DNA of 64,000 nt from Mesorhizobium sp. B2-7-2. Lineage in GTDB: Bacteria; Pseudomonadota; Alphaproteobacteria; Rhizobiales; Rhizobiaceae. The translations under genes were made by a program, and so were the position numbers. Position 1 is the stretch's first letter; each line of letters begins with the position of its first letter. This document shows, in pieces, positions 33,886 through 41,678 of the stretch. A model generated the notes under the pieces. That model saw only the letters and a program-made list of their open reading frames with translations. It made no database searches and had not been told where the DNA came from. The DNA is taken from NCBI RefSeq assembly GCF_006440775.1, contig NZ_VFTZ01000022.1:1-64000 (forward strand), given 5' to 3'.

Positions 33886-34165
33886 GCTTGCCTCCGTTGC
33901 TGTCCAACGCCGCGTTCCACACGCTCAGCATTAGGCACGTGAACACGACCGGCCCGATGAAAAGGCTGATGACTATGCCCACGGCCGCCGCAATGCCCAT
34001 CCGCCCCGCTTTCGCGGCGACCTTTGCAAGACCGTCATCGGCCGGGACGAGGATGGAAAGATCGCGGAGCGCGCTGTTGTCGTTTACGGCCGTCGGGGGC
34101 ATCTCCCATCGCTCTCGGAAAGCAAGCTGCTGCTCGGCAAAAGGTTCGCGGGCAATCATCCGCAT
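33803..34165 (-). CDS. Small membrane protein, hypothetical
   Basis: A 120-residue frame with one long hydrophobic segment (GIAAAVGIVISLFIGPVVFT). The hydrophilic N-terminus includes AEQQLAFRERWEMPPTAVNDN. GGGGGG before the ATG; it starts 3 bp after the stop of the zinc-finger gene. The last ~28 residues overlap the following small gene in another frame and look less natural, so the true functional part may be residues 1-90. Confidence 0.55.
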   Translation of the reverse strand: MRMIAREPFAEQQLAFRERWEMPPTAVNDNSALRDLSILVPADDGLAKVAAKAGRMGIAAAVGIVISLFIGPVVFTCLMLSVWNAALDSNGGKHDRDFQDPGNQGGGLARQAEGSQAQHG

Positions 34166-34168
34166 AGG

Positions 34169-34375
34169 TCACACACCCCCCGAAAACGCCGCCTTGCCGT
34201 GGCGTTCGAAAAGCGCCAGCTTGGCCGAATAGCCAAGCCTGAGCTTGGTCTTGCAGGCATCGCATCGGAAGGTGCTCACCGACTTGAACCATGAACCATT
34301 CCTGATGATCGGCCGGCGGCAATTGGGGCATTCATAGCGAAGACTCACGTCCCGCAACTCCTCGGAAATCGACAT
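34169..34375 (-). CDS. Small zinc-finger protein
   Basis: A 68-residue protein with two CxxC pairs, CPNC and CDAC, about 20 residues apart, forming a zinc ribbon. The segments RRPIIRNGSWFKSVSTFRC and KTKLRLGYSAKLALFE surround them. AGAGGTGG lies before the ATG. First gene of three closely spaced minus-strand genes. Function unknown. Confidence 0.65.
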   Translation of the reverse strand: MSISEELRDVSLRYECPNCRRPIIRNGSWFKSVSTFRCDACKTKLRLGYSAKLALFERHGKAAFSGGV

Positions 34376-34608
34376 TGTCCACCTCTGTCCCCAGCCCCGT
34401 TCTTTCTCCGGATGCCCACCACCTGGGAGCAGGTGGCGGGCGATCCAGCCAGCTGACGATGAAGGGACTGATTGCTCGTCAGCGCAGCCCTAATGAGATC
34501 GCCGGACTTATGTTTCACGCGACGGACCAATGCGCTGGCGAATGGGACCTCAGTCGGATCGAGGGCCGTATCAGCGGAACCTAATGTTGGCCGCGTGCTT
34601 ATGGCCAC

Positions 34609-34980
34609 ATGAGCAGGCGAGGTCTCGATTTCTTCGACGGATGGATGGCGGAGCATCTGCCAAACGTGATGACGGATGACCCCGTCGCAGTTGCCGACCT
34701 GGCCGACGAAATGATCAAGGCGGCCGAGCGCGAAGGCATCGCGGCCAGCGAGATCAACGAGGAAATCGACAGCGTTTTCGAGGTGATCTTCGAGGCGTTG
34801 CAGCATCGCGAAGGCAGCTTGGGGGAGAGCGACCAAGCTGTCTTCGAACTGCTTGCAGGACGCCTGGCAAGGGAAACCGGCATCACCCAGGAGCAGGCCG
34901 GCGAGCTGATCGAGACAATCGGAACCGACTGGGGGTCGCTTCTTCGCGAAGCTCATTTTCTGAAAGAGCAGGGCAAATGA
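34609..34980 (+). CDS. DUF768-type protein, first of a tandem pair
   Basis: A 123-residue acidic helical protein. It opens SRRGLDFFDGWMAEHLPNV and continues VAVADLADEMIKAAEREGIAASEINEEID, the pattern of DUF768 proteins known to me chiefly from Mesorhizobium. The C-terminal third (QAVFELLAGRLARETGITQE) is not shared with its neighbour. No clear ribosome site before the ATG. Overlaps the next gene by ATGA. Function unknown. Confidence 0.75.
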   Translation: MSRRGLDFFDGWMAEHLPNVMTDDPVAVADLADEMIKAAEREGIAASEINEEIDSVFEVIFEALQHREGSLGESDQAVFELLAGRLARETGITQEQAGELIETIGTDWGSLLREAHFLKEQGK

Positions 34981-35201
34981 GCGAGCGTGGCGCGGAGTTC
35001 TTCGGCAGATGGATCACCGATAATGTGATGCGCGGCAAAGTGGGCGCGGATGTCGTCTCGGTTGCCGAGCTGACGACCAAGCTGTTCGCCGATGCCAGGG
35101 CGGCAGGTATCGCCGAGGAGGAGATTGAAGAAGAAGTCGGAAGCGCATACGAGGCGATCCTGGAGGCGATAGTCGGCTCCGAGCACAGCGGCAAACCGTA
35201 A
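34977..35201 (+). CDS. DUF768-type protein, second of a tandem pair
   Basis: A 74-residue paralogue of the preceding protein: SERGAEFFGRWITDNV, VAELTTKLFADARAAGIAEEEIEEEV and AILEAIVG align with it. Only the core DUF768 part is present. It starts within the stop of the first copy (ATGA), so the two are co-translated. Function unknown. Confidence 0.77.
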   Translation: MSERGAEFFGRWITDNVMRGKVGADVVSVAELTTKLFADARAAGIAEEEIEEEVGSAYEAILEAIVGSEHSGKP

Positions 35202-35279
35202 CGATCGGATGGCCGTCCATGGGAACATTAGCGTGCCCTAAAAGTTCTCTCAGCAAGGATCACACACCCAGGTGGAATC

Positions 35280-35411
35280 ATGGCCGAGTTGGCATTTGCT
35301 TTTGTGTATTATTCGGGCCTGACCGGCCACGACATGGTCGGCGCCATTGTGTCTTTGACTGCGGGGCTTCTTCTCTACAACGTTGTGCGCGAAGACCGGC
35401 CAAACCGATAG
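35280..35411 (+). CDS. 43-aa membrane peptide
   Basis: ATG at 35280 with AGGTGG four bases upstream; TAG at 35409-35411. The peptide is mostly one hydrophobic helix (VGAIVSLTAGLLLYNVV) with a polar tail REDRPNR. Single-helix small membrane proteins of this kind are common but hard to prove from sequence alone. It is about 80 bp beyond the DUF768 pair on the same strand. Confidence 0.5.
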   Translation: MAELAFAFVYYSGLTGHDMVGAIVSLTAGLLLYNVVREDRPNR

Positions 35412-35603
35412 CCGCCCGATAATCATGAGCGGCCCAGCTCGAAAGCGGGGGGTGCCCACGAGCCGGGCCTGACCGGCGGGGGGACGGACTAGACGCAGGG
35501 CGCCGGCTGACATTGTTATATCAGCTTACGCTAAATTATAGCCATCCGAACGGAGGACGCTTTGGTCTCCCGCGCGCAGGGCCTATGGGGCCGCGCGTCC
35601 CCA

Positions 35604-35849
35604 TCACCCCCCAGCCAGCCGCGGCAGCAGGAAAATCTCCGCCCCCTCCGGCAACTCCTTGCTCCACGTATCCCGATAAATCGTCCCATCGATCGCCACC
35701 GCGATGCCGCGATCGATCCAGGGCTCGATCCCGGGATATTGTTCCGCCAGCTTGCGGAACAGCTCCCTTATGTCCTTGGCCTCGATCTCGTGCTTGGCCT
35801 TGCCGCCGGCGACGGCGCTGAGCGAGCCCCAAAGGGTGACTGCGACCAT
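35604..35849 (-). CDS. MoaD/ThiS-family ubiquitin-like protein
   Basis: An 81-residue beta-grasp protein ending LPRLAGG; the terminal Gly-Gly is the sulfur-carrying end in MoaD and ThiS. It follows the molybdenum hydroxylase operon on the same strand (235 bp after the large subunit), so a part in molybdopterin synthesis or in maturing that enzyme is plausible. A decayed second copy lies at 33430-33665. Which of the MoaD-like subtypes it is cannot be told. Confidence 0.8.
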   Translation of the reverse strand: MVAVTLWGSLSAVAGGKAKHEIEAKDIRELFRKLAEQYPGIEPWIDRGIAVAIDGTIYRDTWSKELPEGAEIFLLPRLAGG

Positions 35850-35871
35850 TAGCGCTTCAAGGTGCGTCGAT

Positions 35872-36052
35872 ATTCAGGTGAGGCCGGCCTGCGAATGAAG
35901 GCTTCCTGCGCTTCCGGCCTTCGCCGGCTGAAGCACTCGTAAGACGCCGCGCAGCCAAGGCTACGGCCGGCGCAGGCCGGTGCTCACGTACTTCAAGTAC
36001 GCTCCGCTCCGGTTCTCGGAAGCCATCATTCTCGGCTCGGCCTGACCTGAAT
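35872..36052. repeat. Large inverted-repeat element
   Basis: Outer arms ATTCAGGTGAGGCCG (from 35872) and CGGCCTGACCTGAAT (ending 36052), with inner matching pieces GGCTTCC and GGAAGCC. It fills most of the gap between the MoaD-like gene and the molybdenum hydroxylase large subunit. Looks like a palindromic dispersed element; it may fold in RNA and act as an attenuator or terminator. Confidence 0.6.
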
Positions 36053-36084
36053 CTCAACACACCTTGCCCTAGCTTGGATACCTC

Positions 36085-38349
36085 TCAGCCTTCCCGTTCC
36101 GCCTCCAGCGCCGCCAGGATGCGCGGCGGCGACATCGGGATGTGGGTCATGCGCACGCCGACCGCGTTCGACACCGCGTTGGCGATCGCCGCCAGCGGCG
36201 GCACGATCGAGGTTTCGCCCACGCCGCGCACGCCATAAGGGTGGTTGGGATTGGGGATTTCCAGGATCTGCGTGTCGATCATTGGCAGGTCGGAGCATAC
36301 CGGGATGCGGTAGTCGAGGAAGCCGGCGTTCTGCAGCCGCCCGTCCTTGCCGTAGATATACTCCTCGTTGAGCGCCCAGCCGATGCCTTGCGCGGCACCG
36401 CCCTGGTACTGGCCCTCGACATAGGTCGGGTGCACCGCCTTGCCGGCGTCCTGCACCACCGTGTAGCGGATCACCCTGGTCGCGCCGGTCTCGGGGTCGA
36501 CCTCGATGTCGCAGATATGGGTGGCGAAGGAGACGCCGGCGCCGTCGGCGACGAGCTCGCTATGGCCGGCGATCGGCCCGCCGGTCGTGCCCGACTTGGC
36601 CGCGATGTCCTTCAGCGACAGCGGCGACAGGTTGCCGTATTTCTCGCCCTTGGCGATGGCGTGGCCCTTTTCCCAGGTCACGTCCTCCACCGGGATATCC
36701 CACATCTGCGCGGCGCGATCCTTGAGGATCTTGATCGCGTTGCGGGCGGCCGAGATCGTCGCCATTGAGGAGGAGAAAGTGCCGCGGCTGCCGTCGGTCA
36801 TATCGTTGTAGCCCAGCGAGGACGTGTCGGCGACGATCGCCTTGACGTTGGAGTAGTCGATGCCGAGCTCCTCCGCCGCCACCAGCGACAGCGAGGCGCG
36901 GGAGCCGCCGACATCGACAGTGCCGACGGCCAGCGACACCGTGCCGTCCATGCCGATGTTCAGATCCGTGCAGGTCTGGCCGCCGAAGTTGAACCAGAAG
37001 CCGCAGGCCATGCCGCGCCCCTGGTTGGCTTTCAGCGGCGCCTTCATGTGCGGATGGCTCTTCACCGCCTCCAGCGTCGGCCCGATGCCAATCGGTCCGT
37101 AGACCGGGCCGTAGGACGAGCGCGTGCCTTCCTGCGCGGCGTTCTTGATGCGGAAGTCCACCGCATCCATGCCGAGCTCCTTGGCGAGCTCGTCCACCGC
37201 GCTTTCCACGGCAAAGGCGGCCATCGGCGCGGAGGGCGCGCGATAGGCCGCGGTCTTGGGCCGGTTGACCAGCACTTCGTAGCCGACCGTCTTGACGTTC
37301 TCGAGCTTGTAGCAGGCGAAGGCCGTCATGGCGCCGATCTCGGCCCAGGAGCCGGCATAGGGGCCGCAACTATAGCGCAGCGTCGCTTCCGCCGCGGTGA
37401 TCGTGCCGTCCTTCCTGGCGCCGATCTTGACGTCGATCGAGGTGGCGCTGGTTGGGCCCGACGCGCGAAAAACCTCGTCGCGGGTCATCACCAGTTTTAC
37501 GGGACGGCCGGCCTTGCGCGACAGCGCCAGCGCCACCGGCTCGGCCCAGACATGGGTCTTGCCGCCGAAACCGCCGCCGATTTCCGACGAGGTAACGCGC
37601 AGCTTCGAGGCTTCGAGCCCCAGCAGCTGGGCGCAATGCTGGCGGTAGACGAAATGGCCCTGCGTGCACACCCAAAGCTCCGCCGTGCCGTCCGGGTTGA
37701 CGCTCGCCACGCAGGCATGCGGCTCGATATACCCCTGATGCGTCTGCTCGGTCTTGAAGGAGCGCTCGACGATGAAATCAGCCTCGGCGAAGCCCTTGTG
37801 GACATCGCCATGGCCGAACTGCGTGCGCTTGGTGACGTTGGAGGGTTTCGCCGGCTTTTCCTCGAGGCCCTCGGTGAAGACCTGGTCGTTGATCAACGGC
37901 GCGTGGTGGTGCGCGGCCTCGTCGACATCGGTGACATGCGGCAGCACCTCATAGTCGATCTCGATCAGCTTCAGCGCCTGGCGGGCGGTGCGGGCGTCGA
38001 TCGCCGCCACCGCGGCCACCGCATGGCCGTCATAGAGCGCCTTCTTGCGTGCCATCGAATTGTCGAGGATGTCGTACATGGCGGCGTCGCCGTCGGTGAG
38101 ATCAGGCAGGTCCTTGGCCGTGATCACCGCCTTCACGCCGGCGAGCTTTTCCGCCTTCGACGTGTCGATGCTTTTGATCACCGCATGCGCGTGCGGGCTG
38201 CGCAAAACGCGGCCGACCAGCTGGCCAGCCATGTTGAAGTCGGCGCCGTAGCGGGCGCGTCCCGTCACCTTGTCGACGCCGTCGGGGCGGATCGGCCGGG
38301 TGCCGACCGATGAGAAATTGCGTCCGGAGTAGCGCGGATCGAAGTTCAT
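36085..38349 (-). CDS. Xanthine dehydrogenase-family molybdopterin-binding large subunit
   Basis: A 754-residue catalytic subunit of a molybdenum hydroxylase, which oxidises a C-H bond using water. GGGFGGK (258-264) binds the cofactor dithiolene region, GQYQGGAAQGIGWALNEE is the second cofactor motif, and E712 in RGVGETSIVPP is the catalytic base. The loop reads AYRAPSAPMAAF (368-379). It lacks the cysteine motif AYRCSFR of true CO dehydrogenase, so a carbon-monoxide role is excluded and an organic substrate is expected. Third gene of the FAD - 2Fe-2S - Mo operon. Confidence 0.9.
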   Translation of the reverse strand: MNFDPRYSGRNFSSVGTRPIRPDGVDKVTGRARYGADFNMAGQLVGRVLRSPHAHAVIKSIDTSKAEKLAGVKAVITAKDLPDLTDGDAAMYDILDNSMARKKALYDGHAVAAVAAIDARTARQALKLIEIDYEVLPHVTDVDEAAHHHAPLINDQVFTEGLEEKPAKPSNVTKRTQFGHGDVHKGFAEADFIVERSFKTEQTHQGYIEPHACVASVNPDGTAELWVCTQGHFVYRQHCAQLLGLEASKLRVTSSEIGGGFGGKTHVWAEPVALALSRKAGRPVKLVMTRDEVFRASGPTSATSIDVKIGARKDGTITAAEATLRYSCGPYAGSWAEIGAMTAFACYKLENVKTVGYEVLVNRPKTAAYRAPSAPMAAFAVESAVDELAKELGMDAVDFRIKNAAQEGTRSSYGPVYGPIGIGPTLEAVKSHPHMKAPLKANQGRGMACGFWFNFGGQTCTDLNIGMDGTVSLAVGTVDVGGSRASLSLVAAEELGIDYSNVKAIVADTSSLGYNDMTDGSRGTFSSSMATISAARNAIKILKDRAAQMWDIPVEDVTWEKGHAIAKGEKYGNLSPLSLKDIAAKSGTTGGPIAGHSELVADGAGVSFATHICDIEVDPETGATRVIRYTVVQDAGKAVHPTYVEGQYQGGAAQGIGWALNEEYIYGKDGRLQNAGFLDYRIPVCSDLPMIDTQILEIPNPNHPYGVRGVGETSIVPPLAAIANAVSNAVGVRMTHIPMSPPRILAALEAEREG

Positions 38350-38352
38350 GGA

Positions 38353-38829
38353 TTACGCTCCCTTCATCACTTGGGCCGCATCCTGGACGGCGCGCACGAT
38401 CTTGTCATAGCCGGTGCAGCGGCAGAGATTGCCGGCGAGCCCGAAGCGGATTTCCTCCTCGGTGGGCGAGGGGTTCTTCTCCAGCAGGTCCTTGGCCGCG
38501 ATCAGGAAGCCCGGCGTGCAGATGCCGCATTGCAAGGCCGCATGCTCCAGAAACTTCTGCTGCAGCGGATGCAGCTGGTCGCCATGCGCCATGCCTTCGA
38601 TGGTCTCGACCTTGCGGCCCTCGGCTTCCGCGCCCAGCACCAGGCAGGAGCAGACCAGCCTGCCGTCGACGATGACGCTGCAGGCGCCGCAGTCGCCGGT
38701 GCCGCAGCCTTCCTTGGCGCCGGTCAGGCCGAGGCGATCGCGCAGCACGTCGAGCAGTGTCTCGTCGGGCTGGCACAGATACTCGACGGCGTCGCCGTTG
38801 ATCGTGGTTGATACAGCTATCCCGGCCAT
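38353..38829 (-). CDS. 2Fe-2S subunit of molybdenum hydroxylase (CoxS-like)
   Basis: A 158-residue electron-transfer subunit. The plant-type cluster is bound by C42, C47, C50 and C62 (EGCGTGDCGACSV, SCLVL); the second helical cluster by C101, C104, C136 and C138 (QCGICTPG, NLCRCTGY). It passes electrons from the molybdenum centre to the FAD subunit. The start overlaps the stop of the FAD subunit gene by one base, and the large subunit starts 3 bp after its stop. Confidence 0.93.
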   Translation of the reverse strand: MAGIAVSTTINGDAVEYLCQPDETLLDVLRDRLGLTGAKEGCGTGDCGACSVIVDGRLVCSCLVLGAEAEGRKVETIEGMAHGDQLHPLQQKFLEHAALQCGICTPGFLIAAKDLLEKNPSPTEEEIRFGLAGNLCRCTGYDKIVRAVQDAAQVMKGA

Positions 38830-39689
38830 TATTTGCCTCCCGCACGCTTGTAGGCGGTCGTTGCGGCTCTCTGTGCCAGCACGCCCGCGACTTTCCGTCT
38901 GAATTCGATGGTGCCGCGCTTGTCGTCGATCGGGCGGCAGGCGCCGGAGCAGATCTTCGCCAGCCGCTCCAGCGTCTCTTCGTCGAGCTTCGAGCCGATC
39001 AGCACTTGCCCGGCTTCCTCGACCAGCAGCACCGTGGGTGCGGCGGCGCCGAGCGCCACGCGGGCGGTCTTGATCGCGCCCTTCTCGTCCAGCGTCAGGT
39101 TGACGCCGGCGCTCACCACCGCGATGTCCATCTCGGTGCGCGGAATGAAGCGCAGATAGGCGTCGCCCGCATGCTCAGGCCGCTTGTCGAGCAGGATCGC
39201 CTCGATCATCTCGCCCTTGGCCAGAGACGTGCGGCCGGGTCCCGTCGGCACGGTTTCCACGGCAATCGTGCGCTTGCCCGAGGGCCCGGCGACGACTGCT
39301 TGTGCCGCGGCCGCGACCAGCGCCGGCACGCTGTCGGCGGCGGGCGAGGCGTTGCACAGATTGCCGGTGATGGTGCAACGGCCCTGCACCTGCTTGGAGC
39401 CGATCAGGTTGGCCGCCTCGACCACGCCCGGCCATGCCTGCTTGAGCGCCTTGTTCTCGCCCAGCACCGCGCAGGGCACCGCGGCACCGATCCGGAAACC
39501 GTCGGCCGTCTCGGCGATGTCGGCCAGGCCGCCGATTGCCTTGATGTCGACGATCAGCTCGGGCTCGATGAAGCCGCCCTTCATCCTCACCAAAAGGTCG
39601 CTGCCCCCGGCCAGGATAGCGGCCGGGCCTACTGCCTTGGCGAGCTCGCCAACGGCATCTTCGATTGAAAGCGGACGTATGTAACGCAT
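38829..39689 (-). CDS. FAD-binding subunit of molybdenum hydroxylase (CoxM-like)
   Basis: A 286-residue flavoprotein. FAD motifs: AILAGGSDLLVRMKGG near residue 25 and GRCTITGNLCNASPAAD (TIGGN-type loop, here TITGN) near 105. The C-terminal CO_deh_flav_C domain includes FRRKVAGVLAQRA. AGGGGAG directly before the ATG at 39689; the frame stays open 59 codons further but without support. First gene of the operon, so the promoter lies in 39690-39887, shared with the divergent TPR gene. Confidence 0.92.
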   Translation of the reverse strand: MRYIRPLSIEDAVGELAKAVGPAAILAGGSDLLVRMKGGFIEPELIVDIKAIGGLADIAETADGFRIGAAVPCAVLGENKALKQAWPGVVEAANLIGSKQVQGRCTITGNLCNASPAADSVPALVAAAAQAVVAGPSGKRTIAVETVPTGPGRTSLAKGEMIEAILLDKRPEHAGDAYLRFIPRTEMDIAVVSAGVNLTLDEKGAIKTARVALGAAAPTVLLVEEAGQVLIGSKLDEETLERLAKICSGACRPIDDKRGTIEFRRKVAGVLAQRAATTAYKRAGGK

Positions 39690-39887
39690 CGTCTCCCCTT
39701 GGTGGTCATAATCGGATCGCCCGTTATAAAGCGTCTGGTTATAATGGCCATCCCGTTCGTGCATTGCACCATCCAAGTCAGGCAGGTTGGCCCTAATTCC
39801 TGGCCCAATCTTCCAGACCTGGGCCCCGCAACCACGCGCCTGCATTGAGCCGGGCGTCCGCGCCAATACAGAGGAGCTTCAAATTCA

Positions 39888-40757
39888 GTGACCAGCACCG
39901 GTCAAGCCAACAGCGAGGATCTGGTCCGCCGCGCCGTGGCCGCCTTCAATTCCGGCGACCACGCCCGGGCGATGGACCTGTGCGAGCTTGGCCTGAAGCA
40001 GCACCCGGGCGATTCCGCGCTCTGCCACCTTCTGGCGGCCGTATTGTTCACCAGGGCGGACATGCCTGCAGCCCGGGCGCGCATCGAGGCGAGCCTCGCC
40101 ACGCGTCCGGACAACGTTCCCGCCCTGATCCTGGCAGGCAGGATCGCCCGGGCCGAGGGACGGTTCGATGCTGCGTTGCAGTTCCTGGATCGCGCCGCCA
40201 GGCGATCGTCCCAGGCGGAAATCCTTCTCGAGCGGGCACGCACCCTCGATCAGGCGGGCGATGCTTCCGCCGCGGGCGCGGCCTGGACAAAGGTCCTGCA
40301 AAGCGATCCGAAATCCGTTGAGGCGATGGCGCGCCTCGGACGCCTGGCCTGGCAACGTGGCGTGCCTGCCGAGGCGGAAGGTTTCCTCGAACGCGCCGTC
40401 GCCGGCGGCGGGCATCCGGCGCAATGGTTCGACCTAGGGCTGGTGCGCCAGGACATGCGCAAGTTCGACGCCGCCGCCGAGGCCTACCGGCATGTGCTGG
40501 AGATGAGCCCGGACGCCGCGGAAGCCGCGGTCAATCTCGGCGTCGTCCTGCAGGAGACGGGCGACCTCGAGGGGGCAATGGCGGCCTATTCGCGAGCCTA
40601 TCGTCTCGCCCCGTCCACCTTCGGCGTCATCGCCATGGCGCTTACCTCCGCGCCATGCGGCCGGCTCTGGCTCGACGAGGATGCGCTGCGTCTTTCACTC
40701 GCCGGTGGAGCGTCCGCGCCTGGCGCGGAACCGCTTGCGGTAGACGCCCGGCGTTGA
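39888..40757 (+). CDS. Tetratricopeptide-repeat protein
   Basis: A 289-residue protein built almost entirely of TPR helices (SGDHARAMDLCELGLKQHPG, AEGRFDAALQFLDRAA, QDMRKFDAAAEAYRHVLEM, ETGDLEGAMAAYSRAYRL). Likely a protein-interaction scaffold; partner unknown. GTG start with GAGGAG upstream. Its last 63 bases overlap the 3' end of the convergent gene at 40695-41411. Confidence 0.83.
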   Translation: MTSTGQANSEDLVRRAVAAFNSGDHARAMDLCELGLKQHPGDSALCHLLAAVLFTRADMPAARARIEASLATRPDNVPALILAGRIARAEGRFDAALQFLDRAARRSSQAEILLERARTLDQAGDASAAGAAWTKVLQSDPKSVEAMARLGRLAWQRGVPAEAEGFLERAVAGGGHPAQWFDLGLVRQDMRKFDAAAEAYRHVLEMSPDAAEAAVNLGVVLQETGDLEGAMAAYSRAYRLAPSTFGVIAMALTSAPCGRLWLDEDALRLSLAGGASAPGAEPLAVDARR

Positions 40758-41411
40758 CAGGACATCCGCGACCGTCCGCGCATAGGCGGCCTGACGTTTT
40801 TCGTCGAACACTTCGTATTCCAGCCGCGGCGCGGCGCGCGGAACCGCGAAGCATTGCGCGACCGGAGTTCCTTTGCTGAGCACGCCGGAGAATTCGGGCT
40901 CCTTCCAGATCGCCGGGAAATTGATGCCGCCATCACTGAACCGGTCCGAATCCACCAGGCCGGTCACCAGCCTGAAGGGAAGGTCCTCGCGATTGACCGG
41001 GTGCGTCGCATAGAGCGACCAGCCGTCCTCGACCTCGATGGTCCAGAAGCTGTTGAATTTGAGCGCGGCCTGGCCAGGCGCGGCGAACGGGCTGCCGGCG
41101 AGTTGCCCCGGCGTGTGGAAGCTCAGCGGCGCTCGCGGGTGGTTCCCGGTGGCGGGTTCCGGAACCTTCCAATCCCACGAAAACTTGCCCTGGTCGACCA
41201 TGACATCGCAGGGCAGCAGGATCATGAACCCGTAAGTCATCGCGTCGACCACCGGCGGGCATTGCTTGAGCGTGCGAATATCGCGGCCGTGGATCGCCGA
41301 ATAGGCGGTGGCGGGCATCATGCGCAGCCAGTCCGGCAACACGCCGCGCGCCGGCACCGGGCGCGGCAAATGCTCCGCCAGCATCGGATCACATCGGAAA
41401 ATCACACGCAT
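40695..41411 (-). CDS. Conserved hypothetical protein
   Basis: A 238-residue cytoplasmic protein I cannot place in a named family. It contains PRPVPARGVLPDWLRMMP, LKQCPPVVDAMTYGFMILLPCDV, FNSFWTIEVEDGWSLYATHPVNRED and VSFHTP-like turns, with a basic C-terminus (YRKRFRARRGR). GGGAGG lies just before the ATG at 41411. Overlaps the TPR gene tail-to-tail by 63 bp. Function unknown. Confidence 0.75.
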   Translation of the reverse strand: MRVIFRCDPMLAEHLPRPVPARGVLPDWLRMMPATAYSAIHGRDIRTLKQCPPVVDAMTYGFMILLPCDVMVDQGKFSWDWKVPEPATGNHPRAPLSFHTPGQLAGSPFAAPGQAALKFNSFWTIEVEDGWSLYATHPVNREDLPFRLVTGLVDSDRFSDGGINFPAIWKEPEFSGVLSKGTPVAQCFAVPRAAPRLEYEVFDEKRQAAYARTVADVLSTPGVYRKRFRARRGRSTGE

Positions 41412-41678
41412 CGCCACCTCCCGGCATTGCGATACCATGCCTGCCCGCCGCGCTCCAAGCGGCGCCCGGTCAGTCAGGTGTCAACCTGCCGTGACCGGCG
41501 ATGACGGCGCCGTGCCGGATTGCGACGCCTGCCGATCGCCGAAGGCGCGCACGAGGAATCATGCAACGGTTCAAAACGCTATTCAACGCCACGCTATCCA
41601 GTCCGCTCGCCGGTAGATAAACCTCACGGCCGGCGCTCCAGGGTGGCGCCTGGTTCGGAAAGGTCGGTTCGCGAAACA

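Noticed and set aside
35219-35422. 67-codon frame (Cys/Arg/His-rich)
   Set aside because: Another frame at 35280-35411 has a ribosome site and a clean membrane helix; the longer frame looks random.
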